Assembly: GCF_014174215.1 (NCBI RefSeq) | Contig: NZ_JABEQL010000007.1 | Location: forward strand, 114,608 to 178,607 | Length of the DNA: 64,000 nt | Source: Gluconacetobacter tumulicola | GTDB lineage: Bacteria; Pseudomonadota; Alphaproteobacteria; Acetobacterales; Acetobacteraceae | Direction: 5' to 3' | Made by a program: the position numbers and the translations under genes | In this document: positions 1-9,205 of the stretch, one piece after another | How positions within the stretch are numbered: position 1 is the stretch's first letter | Layout: each line of letters opens with the position of its first letter | The notes under the pieces: generated by a model | Databases searched by the model: none | What the model was told of the DNA's origin: nothing | The model's input: only the letters and a program-made list of their open reading frames with translations

Positions 1-523
1 TCTTCGCCCCCGCATTCAGCATGGTACGCACGAAATTCCGGCCATAGGGCGAATAGACCCAGGAGGTGCGCAGGATGATCGCGCGGTCGTGGGCGGCCAG
101 GATCGCGCGCTCGCCTTCCGCCTTGCTGCGTCCGTAGACCGTGCGCGGCGAGATCGGATCGGTTTCGACATAGGGCGCGCCCTTGCTGCCGTCGAACACG
201 TAATCGGTCGAGACATGGATCAGCGGAATGCCGCGCTCGGCGCATAATCGGGCCAGCAGGGCGGGCCCGTCCCGGTTGGCGCGTGCGGCCCCTTCGGGGT
301 CGCTCTCCGCCGCGTCCACTGCCGTCCAGGCGGCGGCATTCACGACCAGGGCGGGGGAGAATGCGGCGAACGCCGCCGCCAGCGTCTCCGGCCGGTCGAA
401 ATCGAGATCCGGCCGGCCGGCGCAGCGCAGACCGGGACGGCCGGAGCCCGCCAGGGCGGTCGCAAGCTGGCCGGACCGGCCGATGACGAGAACCGGGGCG
501 ACCGGGATCGGGGCGCCGGTCAT
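1..523 (-). CDS. rfbD: dTDP-4-dehydrorhamnose reductase, C-terminus off window
   Basis: Last enzyme of dTDP-L-rhamnose synthesis: NADPH reduction of dTDP-4-dehydro-L-rhamnose in the cytoplasm. The visible 174 residues show an N-terminal Rossmann motif (GRSGQLATAL), then VNAAAWTAVD, the STDYVFDG segment and the catalytic YGRSK (YxxxK), in the order expected for RmlD, an extended SDR. The ATG at 523 overlaps the rfbC stop by one base (TGATG), so it is coupled to rfbC and is the last visible gene of rfbB-A-C-D. Roughly the last 40% of a usual ~300-residue protein lies beyond the left edge. Confidence 0.93.
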   Translation of the reverse strand, partial: MTGAPIPVAPVLVIGRSGQLATALAGSGRPGLRCAGRPDLDFDRPETLAAAFAAFSPALVVNAAAWTAVDAAESDPEGAARANRDGPALLARLCAERGIPLIHVSTDYVFDGSKGAPYVETDPISPRTVYGRSKAEGERAILAAHDRAIILRTSWVYSPYGRNFVRTMLNAGAK

Positions 524-1070
524 CAGAACCAGTCCCGCACCGTGGAGAAGTCCGGCGCTTCGGCGTCCTTGTCGGACAGGATCGCAGCACCCGGTGCCAC
601 CGGCCAGGCGATGGCCAGCTCCGGCGAATCCCACCGTACCGACCGCTCGCTGTCGCGATCCCACAGGTCGGTGCATTTATACTGCACTTCGGCATCGTCG
701 GTCAGGGTGCAGAAACCGTGCAGGAAGCCGGGGGGGATCCACAATTGCGATCCATTCTCCGCACTCAGTTCGGCCGCGACCCAGCTGCCGAATGTGGGCG
801 AGGCCTGCCGTGCGTCGACCGCCACATCCCAGATCGCGCCGCTTGTACAGCGTACAAGCTTGCCCTGGGGGTGCGGGGCAAGCTGGCAATGCAGGCCCCG
901 GATCACGCCGCGCTGGCGGGACAGGCTGTGATTGTCCTGCACGAAGGGCTGGGTGATTCCGGCCTCGGCCATCGTGCGGATATTATAGGTTTCGCAAAAG
1001 AACCCGCGCGCATCGGCAAAACGACGTGGCGTCAGCAGCAGGATGTCGGGAATGGCCAGGGCTTCGATTT

Positions 1071-1074
<4 letters not shown>
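523..1074 (-). CDS. rfbC: dTDP-4-dehydrorhamnose 3,5-epimerase
   Basis: Epimerises C3 and C5 of dTDP-4-dehydro-6-deoxyglucose, third step of dTDP-L-rhamnose synthesis. 183 residues, the normal RmlC length. It carries the cupin-fold motifs [25 protein letters not shown] with the catalytic His, KLVRC and IPPGFLHGF. The start at 1074 ([10 protein letters not shown]) is chosen because it matches the family start and overlaps the rfbA stop by 4 bases (ATGA); the frame stays open upstream but that part lies inside rfbA. Cytoplasmic, acts between RfbB and RfbD. Confidence 0.95.
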
Positions 1075-1984
<910 letters not shown>

Positions 1985-1988
<4 letters not shown>

Positions 1989-3055
1989 CGGCTGCCCTCT
2001 GCCGGGGCCATCCCCAGACGTTTCGTGCTGTCATGCCGGGCCTGGAGCGCGGTCCACCAGTCCCGATGCTCCAGATACCATCGCACGGTGCGGCGCAGGC
2101 CGGTTTCGAAATCGTGGCGGGCGCGCCAGCCCAGCGCGGCCTCGGCGTGCGAGGGGTCGATCTCGTAGCGGAAATCGTGCCCCGGCCGGTCGGTGACGTA
2201 GCGGATCAGCCGCGCGTGTGGCCCCGCCGGGTCGGGGCGCAGTTCGTCCAGAATCGCGCAGATGGTCTGGACCACCTGAATGTTGGTGCGCGGCTGGCGG
2301 GCGCCGATGGCATAGGTCTCACCCGGCCGGCCGCGCTCCACCGCCAGCACCAGGGCCTCGGCATGGTCGTCGACGAACAGCCAGTCGCGCATGTTGCCGC
2401 CATCGCCATAAACGGGCAGGGCACGCCCGGCGATGGCGTTGATCGTCACCAGCGGGATCAGCTTCTCGGGGAAATGCCAGAACCCGTAATTGTTGGTGGT
2501 ATTGGTGACGAAGGCTGGCAGGCCGTAAGTGTGCTGCCAGGCCCGCACCAGATGGTCCGACGCCGCCTTGGACGCCGAATAAGGGCTGCGCGGGTCGTAG
2601 GGTGTGGTTTCGGTGAAGGGCGGATCGCCCGGTTGCAATGTGCCGAAGACTTCGTCGGTCGAAATATGATGGAACCGGAACGCCGCCTGGCGGCGTAGGT
2701 CTAGCCCCGACCAGTATTCCCGCGCGGCTTCCAGCAGGGTGAAGGTGCCCAGCACGTTGGTCGTCATGAACACGCCAGGGCCGTCGATCGAGCGGTCGAC
2801 ATGGCTTTCGGCCGCCAGATGCATCACCGCGTCCGGCTGATGGGAAGCGAAGATCGCCCGCATCGCCGCCCCATCGGTGATGTCGGCCCGTATATGCAGG
2901 TAGCGCGGGTCCGCCGCGACATCCCCTGTCGAATCCCGCGTGGCGGCGTAGGTCATGGCATCGACATTCACCACGGAATGGCCAGTCGACCCGATCACAT
3001 GCCGCACGATCGCCGAACCGATGAAACCGCATCCACCTGTTACGAGTATGCGCAC
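1985..3055 (-). CDS. rfbB: dTDP-glucose 4,6-dehydratase
   Basis: Converts dTDP-glucose to dTDP-4-dehydro-6-deoxyglucose using bound NAD. 356 residues. An N-terminal Rossmann motif [10 protein letters not shown] is followed by [10 protein letters not shown], the catalytic STDEVFG and [10 protein letters not shown] (YxxxK), then [14 protein letters not shown], all diagnostic of RmlB within the extended SDR family. The start codon is GTG at 3055, preceded by GAGGCAAGAG. It is the first gene of the operon, and the AT-rich gap upstream is the likely promoter region. Confidence 0.95.
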
Positions 3056-3314
3056 ACTCTTGCCTCGTCTGTTGGTATGGTCATGCTACAATCAAAAAAA
3101 CACGGCGCAAGAAAATAAATCTTATGGGATGTCCCGTTATTCTATATCTTATTATCCAATCATTATTGTTTATTTAACATCTGTGTGAAGCCGAGTGCAT
3201 CGCGTCGTCAGGCTCAGGGTGGTGCGCATCTTCTCCCCCCCGTGCCTGCAACGGTTGCGGTGAAACCGAGTTGCGAAATCGGAAAAAAGGGCCGCGAAAA
3301 CCGCCGGTTCCCGG
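3056..3314. other. AT-rich intergenic region upstream of rfbB
   Basis: No gene seen. About 3075-3185 is strikingly AT-rich for this genome, with runs such as ATAAATCTTATGG and TTATTATCCAATCATTATT. It lies directly upstream of rfbB and is the probable promoter/control region of the rhamnose operon. Several weak -10-like hexamers occur and none stands out, so no promoter is called. Confidence 0.5.
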
Positions 3315-3343
3315 GCGGATAGGCACAGGGTGCGCCTATCCGC
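3315..3343 (-). terminator. hairpin at the 3' end of the LTA-synthase-like gene
   Basis: Perfect 10-bp inverted repeat, arms GCGGATAGGC and GCCTATCCGC, loop of 9. It overlaps the stop codon of the minus-strand gene ending at 3336. On the minus strand a CCTTTTTTCC tract follows roughly 20 nt further on, too far for a textbook intrinsic terminator, so the role is probable rather than proven. Confidence 0.45.
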
Positions 3344-4829
3344 GCAGCCTGTCCGGCAGCGGGATATGCTCCTTCATGCATCCGGCGAGTGCGCGGCCCA
3401 ACTGGTCGACGCGAATGTCATGGCGTGGGCCGGCGGGGCGCGTGCGGTCCAGAATGAAATAGTCGGTCGAGGCGCCGATATGCGCGCCATCGTTGAGCAG
3501 AACCGGCAGGCTGGGCTGGTGGTCGCCATAGAGTGCGAAGATGCCGCCATCCTCGTTCAGCCACCGGGAGGCGGCGAGCTGGCCGATCATGCGATCCGTG
3601 CCCATCAGACTGTCCAGGTAACCGCCCAGCATGGGGGCGAACGGGCTGTCGGTTTCCGCCCGGGCGGCCCACGGGCCGTGGTTGGCGACCGTGATGGCGA
3701 ACACGAAGACCGGCCGTGTCTCGCGGGCGATGAAATCGTTGATCCAGGCACCCAGCGCTTCGTCGGGGACCAGTTGGCCGCGCCGGGAGTCAAATGCCTC
3801 GCCGCCGATGAAGTGATCGAAGCCGAGATTGGGCATGACCTTGTGCCGGCCATAGAACCGGCGGTCATAGGGATGCACGCACACGGTCTGGTAGCCGGCC
3901 TGGCGCATGCGGGCGGCCAGCGTGTCGAGCGGCCGGCGCGCGAAGGCATAATAGGGATTGAAACGGTCCAGCCCCAGTTCGGACGGCGCCGCCCCGCTGA
4001 TGGCCGCGAATTCGCTGCGGGTGGTATTGGCCCCCCACGAATCGACATCGAGGCGGCCATGGCGCCACGCCTGGGCGCGGCAGGCCTGGTATTCCGTCAG
4101 CGGCGACGACAGGCTCGGGTCCAGCCGGCCGATATCGAAGAATGATTCGGCCTGGACCAGCACGACCGGGGGCTTGTCGGCCGGCACCGTCACGATACCG
4201 AAGCTGCAGGCAGCCTGGCGCGCCGGCCGCTCCTGGCGCGAGCAGAGCGTATGGGCGGCGAAGCTGCCCAGCATGCCCAGCGTCTTCGCATCATCGACCG
4301 GGTCGCCGGTCGGCCGCAGCCGGCGGATCACGCTGGCCATGACGTTCAGCGACGGCTGCCAGAAATAGGCGGCGATCGGCACGATCAGCAACAACGCCCC
4401 GATGAGCCGCGACAGGACCGGGCCACCCGGCATCGAAGCGGGCTCGACGGAAAACAGCCATGCCGTCGCCCCCACCAGCAGGCCGCCGATACCGTAGAAG
4501 ACGGCTGGATGGACATAGGGCAGGTAGAAGCGCGGGTGGGTAAAGACCAGCAGAAGCTCGCTGGCATCGGCAAACACGATCGGCTCGCGCAGGACCTCCC
4601 GCTTGGTATGGTCGGCCAGCAGCAGGCCCGCGGCCAGCACCACCCACAGCAGCGCCGACGAGGCCGGACGACCGGTCAGCAGCGCAAGCGACAGCCATAA
4701 TATGAGGGCGACCGCCACATCGGGCAGATCGTTCCTGATCGGCCTGAAGGGTCTGCCGCCTGTTATCCTCAGGATGACAAGCGCCACGATCGCGAGGCCC
4801 GATACGGCGGCAATGGTCCAGCCCGGCAT
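3336..4829 (-). CDS. LTA synthase/phosphoglycerol transferase-like membrane sulfatase-fold protein
   Basis: Predicted inner-membrane enzyme of the alkaline phosphatase superfamily that transfers phospho-alcohol head groups (LtaS, MdoB/OpgB relatives). About 497 residues: five hydrophobic N-terminal segments (including ALILWLSLALL and LIGALLLIVPIAAYFW), then a periplasmic sulfatase-fold domain. Metal and catalytic motifs are visible: QAESFF, NTTRSEF (nucleophile Thr) and YGDHQPS. The start at 4829 is preceded by GGGGGA at good spacing; the frame is open upstream, but that would overlap the divergent gene. In a capsule/rhamnan locus it might add phosphoglycerol or phosphoethanolamine to a glycan; the substrate is unknown. 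Confidence 0.75.
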   Translation of the reverse strand: MPGWTIAAVSGLAIVALVILRITGGRPFRPIRNDLPDVAVALILWLSLALLTGRPASSALLWVVLAAGLLLADHTKREVLREPIVFADASELLLVFTHPRFYLPYVHPAVFYGIGGLLVGATAWLFSVEPASMPGGPVLSRLIGALLLIVPIAAYFWQPSLNVMASVIRRLRPTGDPVDDAKTLGMLGSFAAHTLCSRQERPARQAACSFGIVTVPADKPPVVLVQAESFFDIGRLDPSLSSPLTEYQACRAQAWRHGRLDVDSWGANTTRSEFAAISGAAPSELGLDRFNPYYAFARRPLDTLAARMRQAGYQTVCVHPYDRRFYGRHKVMPNLGFDHFIGGEAFDSRRGQLVPDEALGAWINDFIARETRPVFVFAITVANHGPWAARAETDSPFAPMLGGYLDSLMGTDRMIGQLAASRWLNEDGGIFALYGDHQPSLPVLLNDGAHIGASTDYFILDRTRPAGPRHDIRVDQLGRALAGCMKEHIPLPDRLRG

Positions 4830-4971
4830 CCTATCCCCCTGTTTTCTGTGCGTCGTGCGCCACGGCTGGGTGTCGCGTCTTGGCAGTCGGGATCGTGCTC
4901 GGCAAAATTCCGGTTCTCGTCGGCAGGTGATCGATGGGGCATGTCCATACAGAGAAGAGGGAGTTTTTGCC

Positions 4972-6147
4972 ATGCCCGTACCCATGCCGAAGATCTGGCT
5001 GGATGCCCGCAACACGAATCGGGCCGGCGGCACGGGGGTGGCCCGCTATACCGAGGTGATCGCGGAATGCCTGACGGATGCCGGCATGCCGCCGACATAT
5101 CTGACCGATTACGCCCCGGGCACGGCCCCGGCCAACCCGCATGCCCTGGGCCGGCAGATATGGCGCAGGTTGCAGAGCATGCGCCCGCGCTACCCTGCGG
5201 CCCTGCGGGGGGAAGGGCCCATGCCCTATGCGGTCTGCCCCGACATCTTCCGGATCGCCCATGTCACATTCACCCATCAGGGCAGGCTGGCGCGGGTCGG
5301 CACATCGGCGCCGCCGGACATCATGCACTGGACCTATCCCCTGCCCATCCGGCTGGAAGGCGCGCGGAATGTGGTCACGGTCCACGACGCCGTTCCGCTG
5401 ACCCACCCGGACCTGACCGGCATCGATCCCGAGCGCTATCGGCGCCTGATGCAGGCCCTGGCCGAGAGCGCCGATGCGATCGTGACGGTTTCGGAGACCG
5501 CGCGACAGGATATTGCCGCCCAGTGCGGCATTTCGCCGTCACGCATCCACAACCTCTCCCAGGCTGTCGCGTTCTCGGAGGAGGAATTGCGGCTGGCGCG
5601 CGCTGCCCGGCCGCCGGCGCCGCCCGGCTATTTCGTGCATGTCGGCCGGGTCGAGCAGCGCAAGAACATCTGTCGCCTCGTCGCCGCCCATGCACGCAGC
5701 GGAACGCGCCGGCCGCTGGTCCTGATCGGCCCCGACGGGGATGACAGGCCGGATTACGAGCCCTTGGTGGGGGATGTGCCGGTCATACGCCTGCCCTGGA
5801 GCGATCGCGCCACCCTGATCCGGACGATGCAGGATGCGCACGCCCTGCTGTTTCCCTCGCTGGCCGAAGGGTTCGGCCTGCCGATCATCGAGGCGATGGC
5901 GCTGGGCACGCCGGTTCTCACCGCGCGGGGGGGCGCGACGGGGGAAGTCGCCACGGAAGATGCCGCCATCCTGGTCGATCCGCTGGACGTGTCCGATATC
6001 GCGGAGGGAATCAGGCTATTGGATGGCTGGGGTGGGAATGATCCGGCCCGTCTGGCCCTGATCGCCAGGGGAGCGGCGCATGCGACCCGGTTTTCGCCCG
6101 ACGCTTATGTCGACCGGTTGCGTCGGTTCTATTGTTCGCTGATGTGA
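4972..6147 (+). CDS. glycosyltransferase family 4
   Basis: Retaining GT-B glycosyltransferase, 391 residues, probably building a surface polysaccharide from a nucleotide sugar in the cytoplasm. Seen: RAGGTGVARYTEV near the N-terminus (acceptor side), VVTVHDAVPLTHP and IVTVSETARQDI mid-protein, HVGRVEQRKNI at the start of the C-terminal domain, and the donor-binding motif FPSLAEGFGLPIIEAMA with the E-x7-E glutamates. The start at 4972 follows AGAAGAGGGA and matches the homologous start; longer frames run into the divergent gene. Donor and acceptor are not predictable; mannosyl or rhamnosyl transfer would fit the locus. Confidence 0.85.
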   Translation: MPVPMPKIWLDARNTNRAGGTGVARYTEVIAECLTDAGMPPTYLTDYAPGTAPANPHALGRQIWRRLQSMRPRYPAALRGEGPMPYAVCPDIFRIAHVTFTHQGRLARVGTSAPPDIMHWTYPLPIRLEGARNVVTVHDAVPLTHPDLTGIDPERYRRLMQALAESADAIVTVSETARQDIAAQCGISPSRIHNLSQAVAFSEEELRLARAARPPAPPGYFVHVGRVEQRKNICRLVAAHARSGTRRPLVLIGPDGDDRPDYEPLVGDVPVIRLPWSDRATLIRTMQDAHALLFPSLAEGFGLPIIEAMALGTPVLTARGGATGEVATEDAAILVDPLDVSDIAEGIRLLDGWGGNDPARLALIARGAAHATRFSPDAYVDRLRRFYCSLM

Positions 6148-6270
6148 CCCGCGCCGTGGCGACCTGCCCATCCACGGGGGGTGGTGTATAGACCTCCCGG
6201 TATGTTGGTCCGGGACCGGTCCGGCCAGGGCCTGGAATGGCTTGTCCGGGGTCTTTCTGGGAGGTTCCCG

Positions 6271-7278
6271 ATGCGTGTTCTCGTGACCGGCACCGCTGGA
6301 TTTATCGGGTTTCATATTGCCAGGCGGTTGCTGGAGGAAGGATACACCGTCATCGGTCTCGATGGCATCACGGATTATTATGATGTTTCATTGAAACGCA
6401 GGCGCCACGCCCTCCTGCATCGGTTCGATAATTTTTCGTCCCATGAATTCATGCTGGAGGATGCGCAGGCCCTGCATGACGTGTTCGCGCGACGGACACC
6501 GGACATGGTCATGCATCTTGCGGGCCAGGCGGGTGTTTCCCACAGCCTGGATGCTCCCGGCACCTATGTCGATTCCAATATCGTCGGAACGTACACGCTG
6601 CTGGAAGCAATGCGTCGGAACCCGCCCAGGCATTTCATGATGGCATCCTCGTCCTCGGTCTATGGGGCGAACACGGTTCTGCCTTTTTCCGAAACGCATC
6701 GTTGCGATCATCCGCTGAGCCTGTATGCGGCGACGAAGAAAGCGGCCGAGGACCTTGCGCATTCCTATGCCTGCGTCTGGAAAATTCCGACGACGGTCCT
6801 GCGTTTCTTCACGGCCTATGGTCCGTGGGGACGGCCGGACATGGCGCTTTTCCGGTTCATTGCCGGCATATATGCCGGCAAGCCGATCGCGGTTTACAAT
6901 AACGGCAATATGGAGCGCGATTTCACCTATATCGACGATGTGGTGGAGGCAATCTTCCGGCTCTCCCGGGTGGCGCCCGAAAAAGCGGCAGAGAGCGATC
7001 CGGGGAGCAGCCCCGTGGCGCCCTATCGCGTGGTCAATATCGGGAACGGTCAGCCCGTCAGCCTGACGGCATTTATCGAGGCGATCGAAAAAGCGACCGG
7101 TCGGCCATGCGTGCGCCATTATCTGCCGATGCAGAAGGGCGACGTACCGCGCACCTGGGCTGACTGCTCCACCCTCAAGGCTCTGACCGGCTTTCGCCCC
7201 TCGACGCCGCTTCAGGTCGGCATCGATGCGTCCGTCGGCTGGTACAGGCGCCATTACGCAACGGCCTCCACCCCGTGA
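6271..7278 (+). CDS. NAD-dependent epimerase, UDP-glucuronate 4-epimerase-like
   Basis: Likely interconverts UDP-glucuronate and UDP-galacturonate for polysaccharide synthesis. 335 residues of the extended SDR family: TGTAGFIGFH Rossmann motif, MHLAGQAGVSHSLD, SSSSVYG, YAATKKAAED (YxxxK), FFTAYGPWGRPDMA and RDFTYIDDVVE, a motif series typical of GalE-like uronate epimerases. ATG 6271 is preceded by GGGAGG six bases upstream. It lies between a GT4 and kpsC on the same strand. No symbol is given, because several UDP-sugar 4-epimerases share these motifs. Confidence 0.85.
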   Translation: MRVLVTGTAGFIGFHIARRLLEEGYTVIGLDGITDYYDVSLKRRRHALLHRFDNFSSHEFMLEDAQALHDVFARRTPDMVMHLAGQAGVSHSLDAPGTYVDSNIVGTYTLLEAMRRNPPRHFMMASSSSVYGANTVLPFSETHRCDHPLSLYAATKKAAEDLAHSYACVWKIPTTVLRFFTAYGPWGRPDMALFRFIAGIYAGKPIAVYNNGNMERDFTYIDDVVEAIFRLSRVAPEKAAESDPGSSPVAPYRVVNIGNGQPVSLTAFIEAIEKATGRPCVRHYLPMQKGDVPRTWADCSTLKALTGFRPSTPLQVGIDASVGWYRRHYATASTP

Positions 7279-7457
7279 ACGAACCGGCGGTCATCGGCGT
7301 CGTGGCTGTTGATGACACTTTCCCTTCAACGAGAAACGACTGATCCTGTTCCGTCTTTTTCGTGGCGGCGCATCCTGTTGCAGGACCGGAGATTTTTTCG
7401 TGCAGGAACATGCGTGCTAAGAAGCTGTCCTACGCGTTTTCGACCGGGGAGGGGTGA

Positions 7458-7529
7458 ATGCTGGCAGGAAAGGTCCCGGAGGCTACGATCTGGTCCATTG
7501 TCCAGTCGATCGGTTGGCCCCGTCCATGA
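7458..7529 (+). CDS. short leader ORF coupled to kpsC
   Basis: 23-codon frame beginning MLAGKVPEATIW and ending SIGWPRP. It has the best ribosome-binding site in the neighbourhood (GGGGAGGGG, core GGAGG five bases from the ATG), and its TGA overlaps the kpsC ATG as ATGA. A GTG at 7454 in the kpsC frame sits only one base after the GGAGG core and is a poor start. It could be a translation-coupling leader or a chance frame. Not recognised as any known peptide. Confidence 0.4.
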   Translation: MLAGKVPEATIWSIVQSIGWPRP

Positions 7530-9205
7530 CCGGATTGCTGCGGATACCACCTTTCCATCGGTCGGTGCCCATCCTCGCCCGTGCATGTCGGCATGCGGCG
7601 CCAACCTTCCCCGTGCCGGAGTCGGAGCGGGAGGAACTGGTCGGCCGGATCGTGCGCGAGCGGGTCGGCGGATGTTTCTGGGCGCCCGATCCGGGGCAGC
7701 GCCGCCCGGTCCTGGTCGTTCTCTCCCGGAAAGGGCCCGAACGAAGCCGCCTGGCGACCATGCTGAAACAGGTACTGGCGGTGCATGCCGCGCGGGATGT
7801 CATGCTGGTCCGGCGGGGGCCGAGGCAGCCGGCAGCCGGCCTGGCACGCCGGCTGGGCATTGCGCATGTGCCTTGGGAGAGCGACCCCCATGCGCTGCTG
7901 GACGGCGCGGTGCGCGTCTATGCCGATGCCGTGGGCGATATTGCCCGGCTGGCGACCCTGCGCGGCCTGCCCGTTGTCCTGCTCGGGCCGGAAGGAGGGC
8001 GCGAGGAGCCCTTCCTGCGCACTGATGTGCTGGCGGATCTTCTGGATCGCACGGCGTATGTGTGCCCCTTCACATCCTCTCCGATATCCTGTGCCGAGGC
8101 GATCGCGCTGCTGGCCGGCTGGCGCCGCACGATCATGGCCAATCGCCAGATCGGCGCCTGTCTGGCCATGTCGCGATGGAAACGGCGGCGGATCGCCGAT
8201 TTCCTGGCAACCGCGCCCGGCGCGCCACCCTTTATCGAGGATTTTCGCGCCGGGCTGCAGGGGGCTCTCGCGGTCTGGGCAACACGCCAGCCGCCGGGCC
8301 TGGATGAGGCCGCCCGCAGGACCGGAACACCCGTCTGGCGTGTGGAGGACGGCTTCGTCCGCTCCATAGGGCTGGGCAGCGCACTGATGCCGCCATCCTC
8401 GATCACCATCGATACGCGCGGGATCTATTATGATCCGGCGCGGGAAAGCGACCTGGAACATATCCTGCAGACCGCCACCTTCGACCCCGCGCTGCGCGCC
8501 CGGGCCGGAAAGCTGGTCGAATCCCTGGTCCGGCGGGGCATTTCCAAATATGGCGCGGGTCGTGCGGTGGCCTTGCGCGAATCGTGGGACACCGGGGGGC
8601 GGCGGACGATTCTGGTGCCCGGACAGGTGGCGGACGATCAGTCGGTACGGTGCGGAGGCGGCCGGATCGGTGGAAACCTGGAACTGCTGCAGACCGTCCG
8701 GCGACATAATCCTGACGCGTTTGTCGTCTACAGGCCTCACCCGGATGTCGAGGCAACCCACAGATTGGGCCACATGGATGATTCCATTGTCATGCAACTG
8801 GCTGATCGAATCGATCGGGGCGGCGCAATCCTCGATACGATCTCTCGGGTCGACGAGGTACATACCCTGACTTCCCTCGCCGGGTTCGAGGCGCTTATGC
8901 GCGGACGGCGGGTTGTTACGTATGGCGCGCCGTTCTATGCCGGCTGGGGACTGACGGTTGATCTGGGGGACGTGCCTGCACGCCGGACACGGCACCTGTC
9001 CCTGGAAGAACTCGTTGCCGGAGTGCTGATCCTGTTCCCGCGCTATCTCGATCCGGTCACGCGCCTGCCGTGCGGGCCGGAAGTTCTGATCGACCGATTG
9101 CAGACCCCCGATCTCTGGCGACCCACCCCATGGATGCGCGCATTGGCCACGCAGACGGCCCTGCGCAAGGCATGGGCACGCATCCGGGCGGCCTGGACCT
9201 CATGA
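7526..9205 (+). CDS. kpsC: capsule polysaccharide anchor glycosyltransferase, KpsC family
   Basis: KpsC family beta-Kdo transferases build the oligo-Kdo linker between capsule glycan and its lipid anchor. About 559 residues. The family motifs are VEDGFVRSIGLGS, DTRGIYYDPARESDLE, LVPGQVADDQSV, VYRPHPDVEA and LTSLAGFEALMRGRRVVTYG, followed by PFYAGWGLT. Escherichia coli KpsC carries two related GT modules; here one complete module is clear (about residues 250-530), with a less recognisable N-terminal third. The start at 7526 is inferred from coupling to the short leader ORF; a GTG at 7454 would add 24 residues. Followed by a coupled GT4 and kpsS. Confidence 0.85.
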   Translation: MTGLLRIPPFHRSVPILARACRHAAPTFPVPESEREELVGRIVRERVGGCFWAPDPGQRRPVLVVLSRKGPERSRLATMLKQVLAVHAARDVMLVRRGPRQPAAGLARRLGIAHVPWESDPHALLDGAVRVYADAVGDIARLATLRGLPVVLLGPEGGREEPFLRTDVLADLLDRTAYVCPFTSSPISCAEAIALLAGWRRTIMANRQIGACLAMSRWKRRRIADFLATAPGAPPFIEDFRAGLQGALAVWATRQPPGLDEAARRTGTPVWRVEDGFVRSIGLGSALMPPSSITIDTRGIYYDPARESDLEHILQTATFDPALRARAGKLVESLVRRGISKYGAGRAVALRESWDTGGRRTILVPGQVADDQSVRCGGGRIGGNLELLQTVRRHNPDAFVVYRPHPDVEATHRLGHMDDSIVMQLADRIDRGGAILDTISRVDEVHTLTSLAGFEALMRGRRVVTYGAPFYAGWGLTVDLGDVPARRTRHLSLEELVAGVLILFPRYLDPVTRLPCGPEVLIDRLQTPDLWRPTPWMRALATQTALRKAWARIRAAWTS

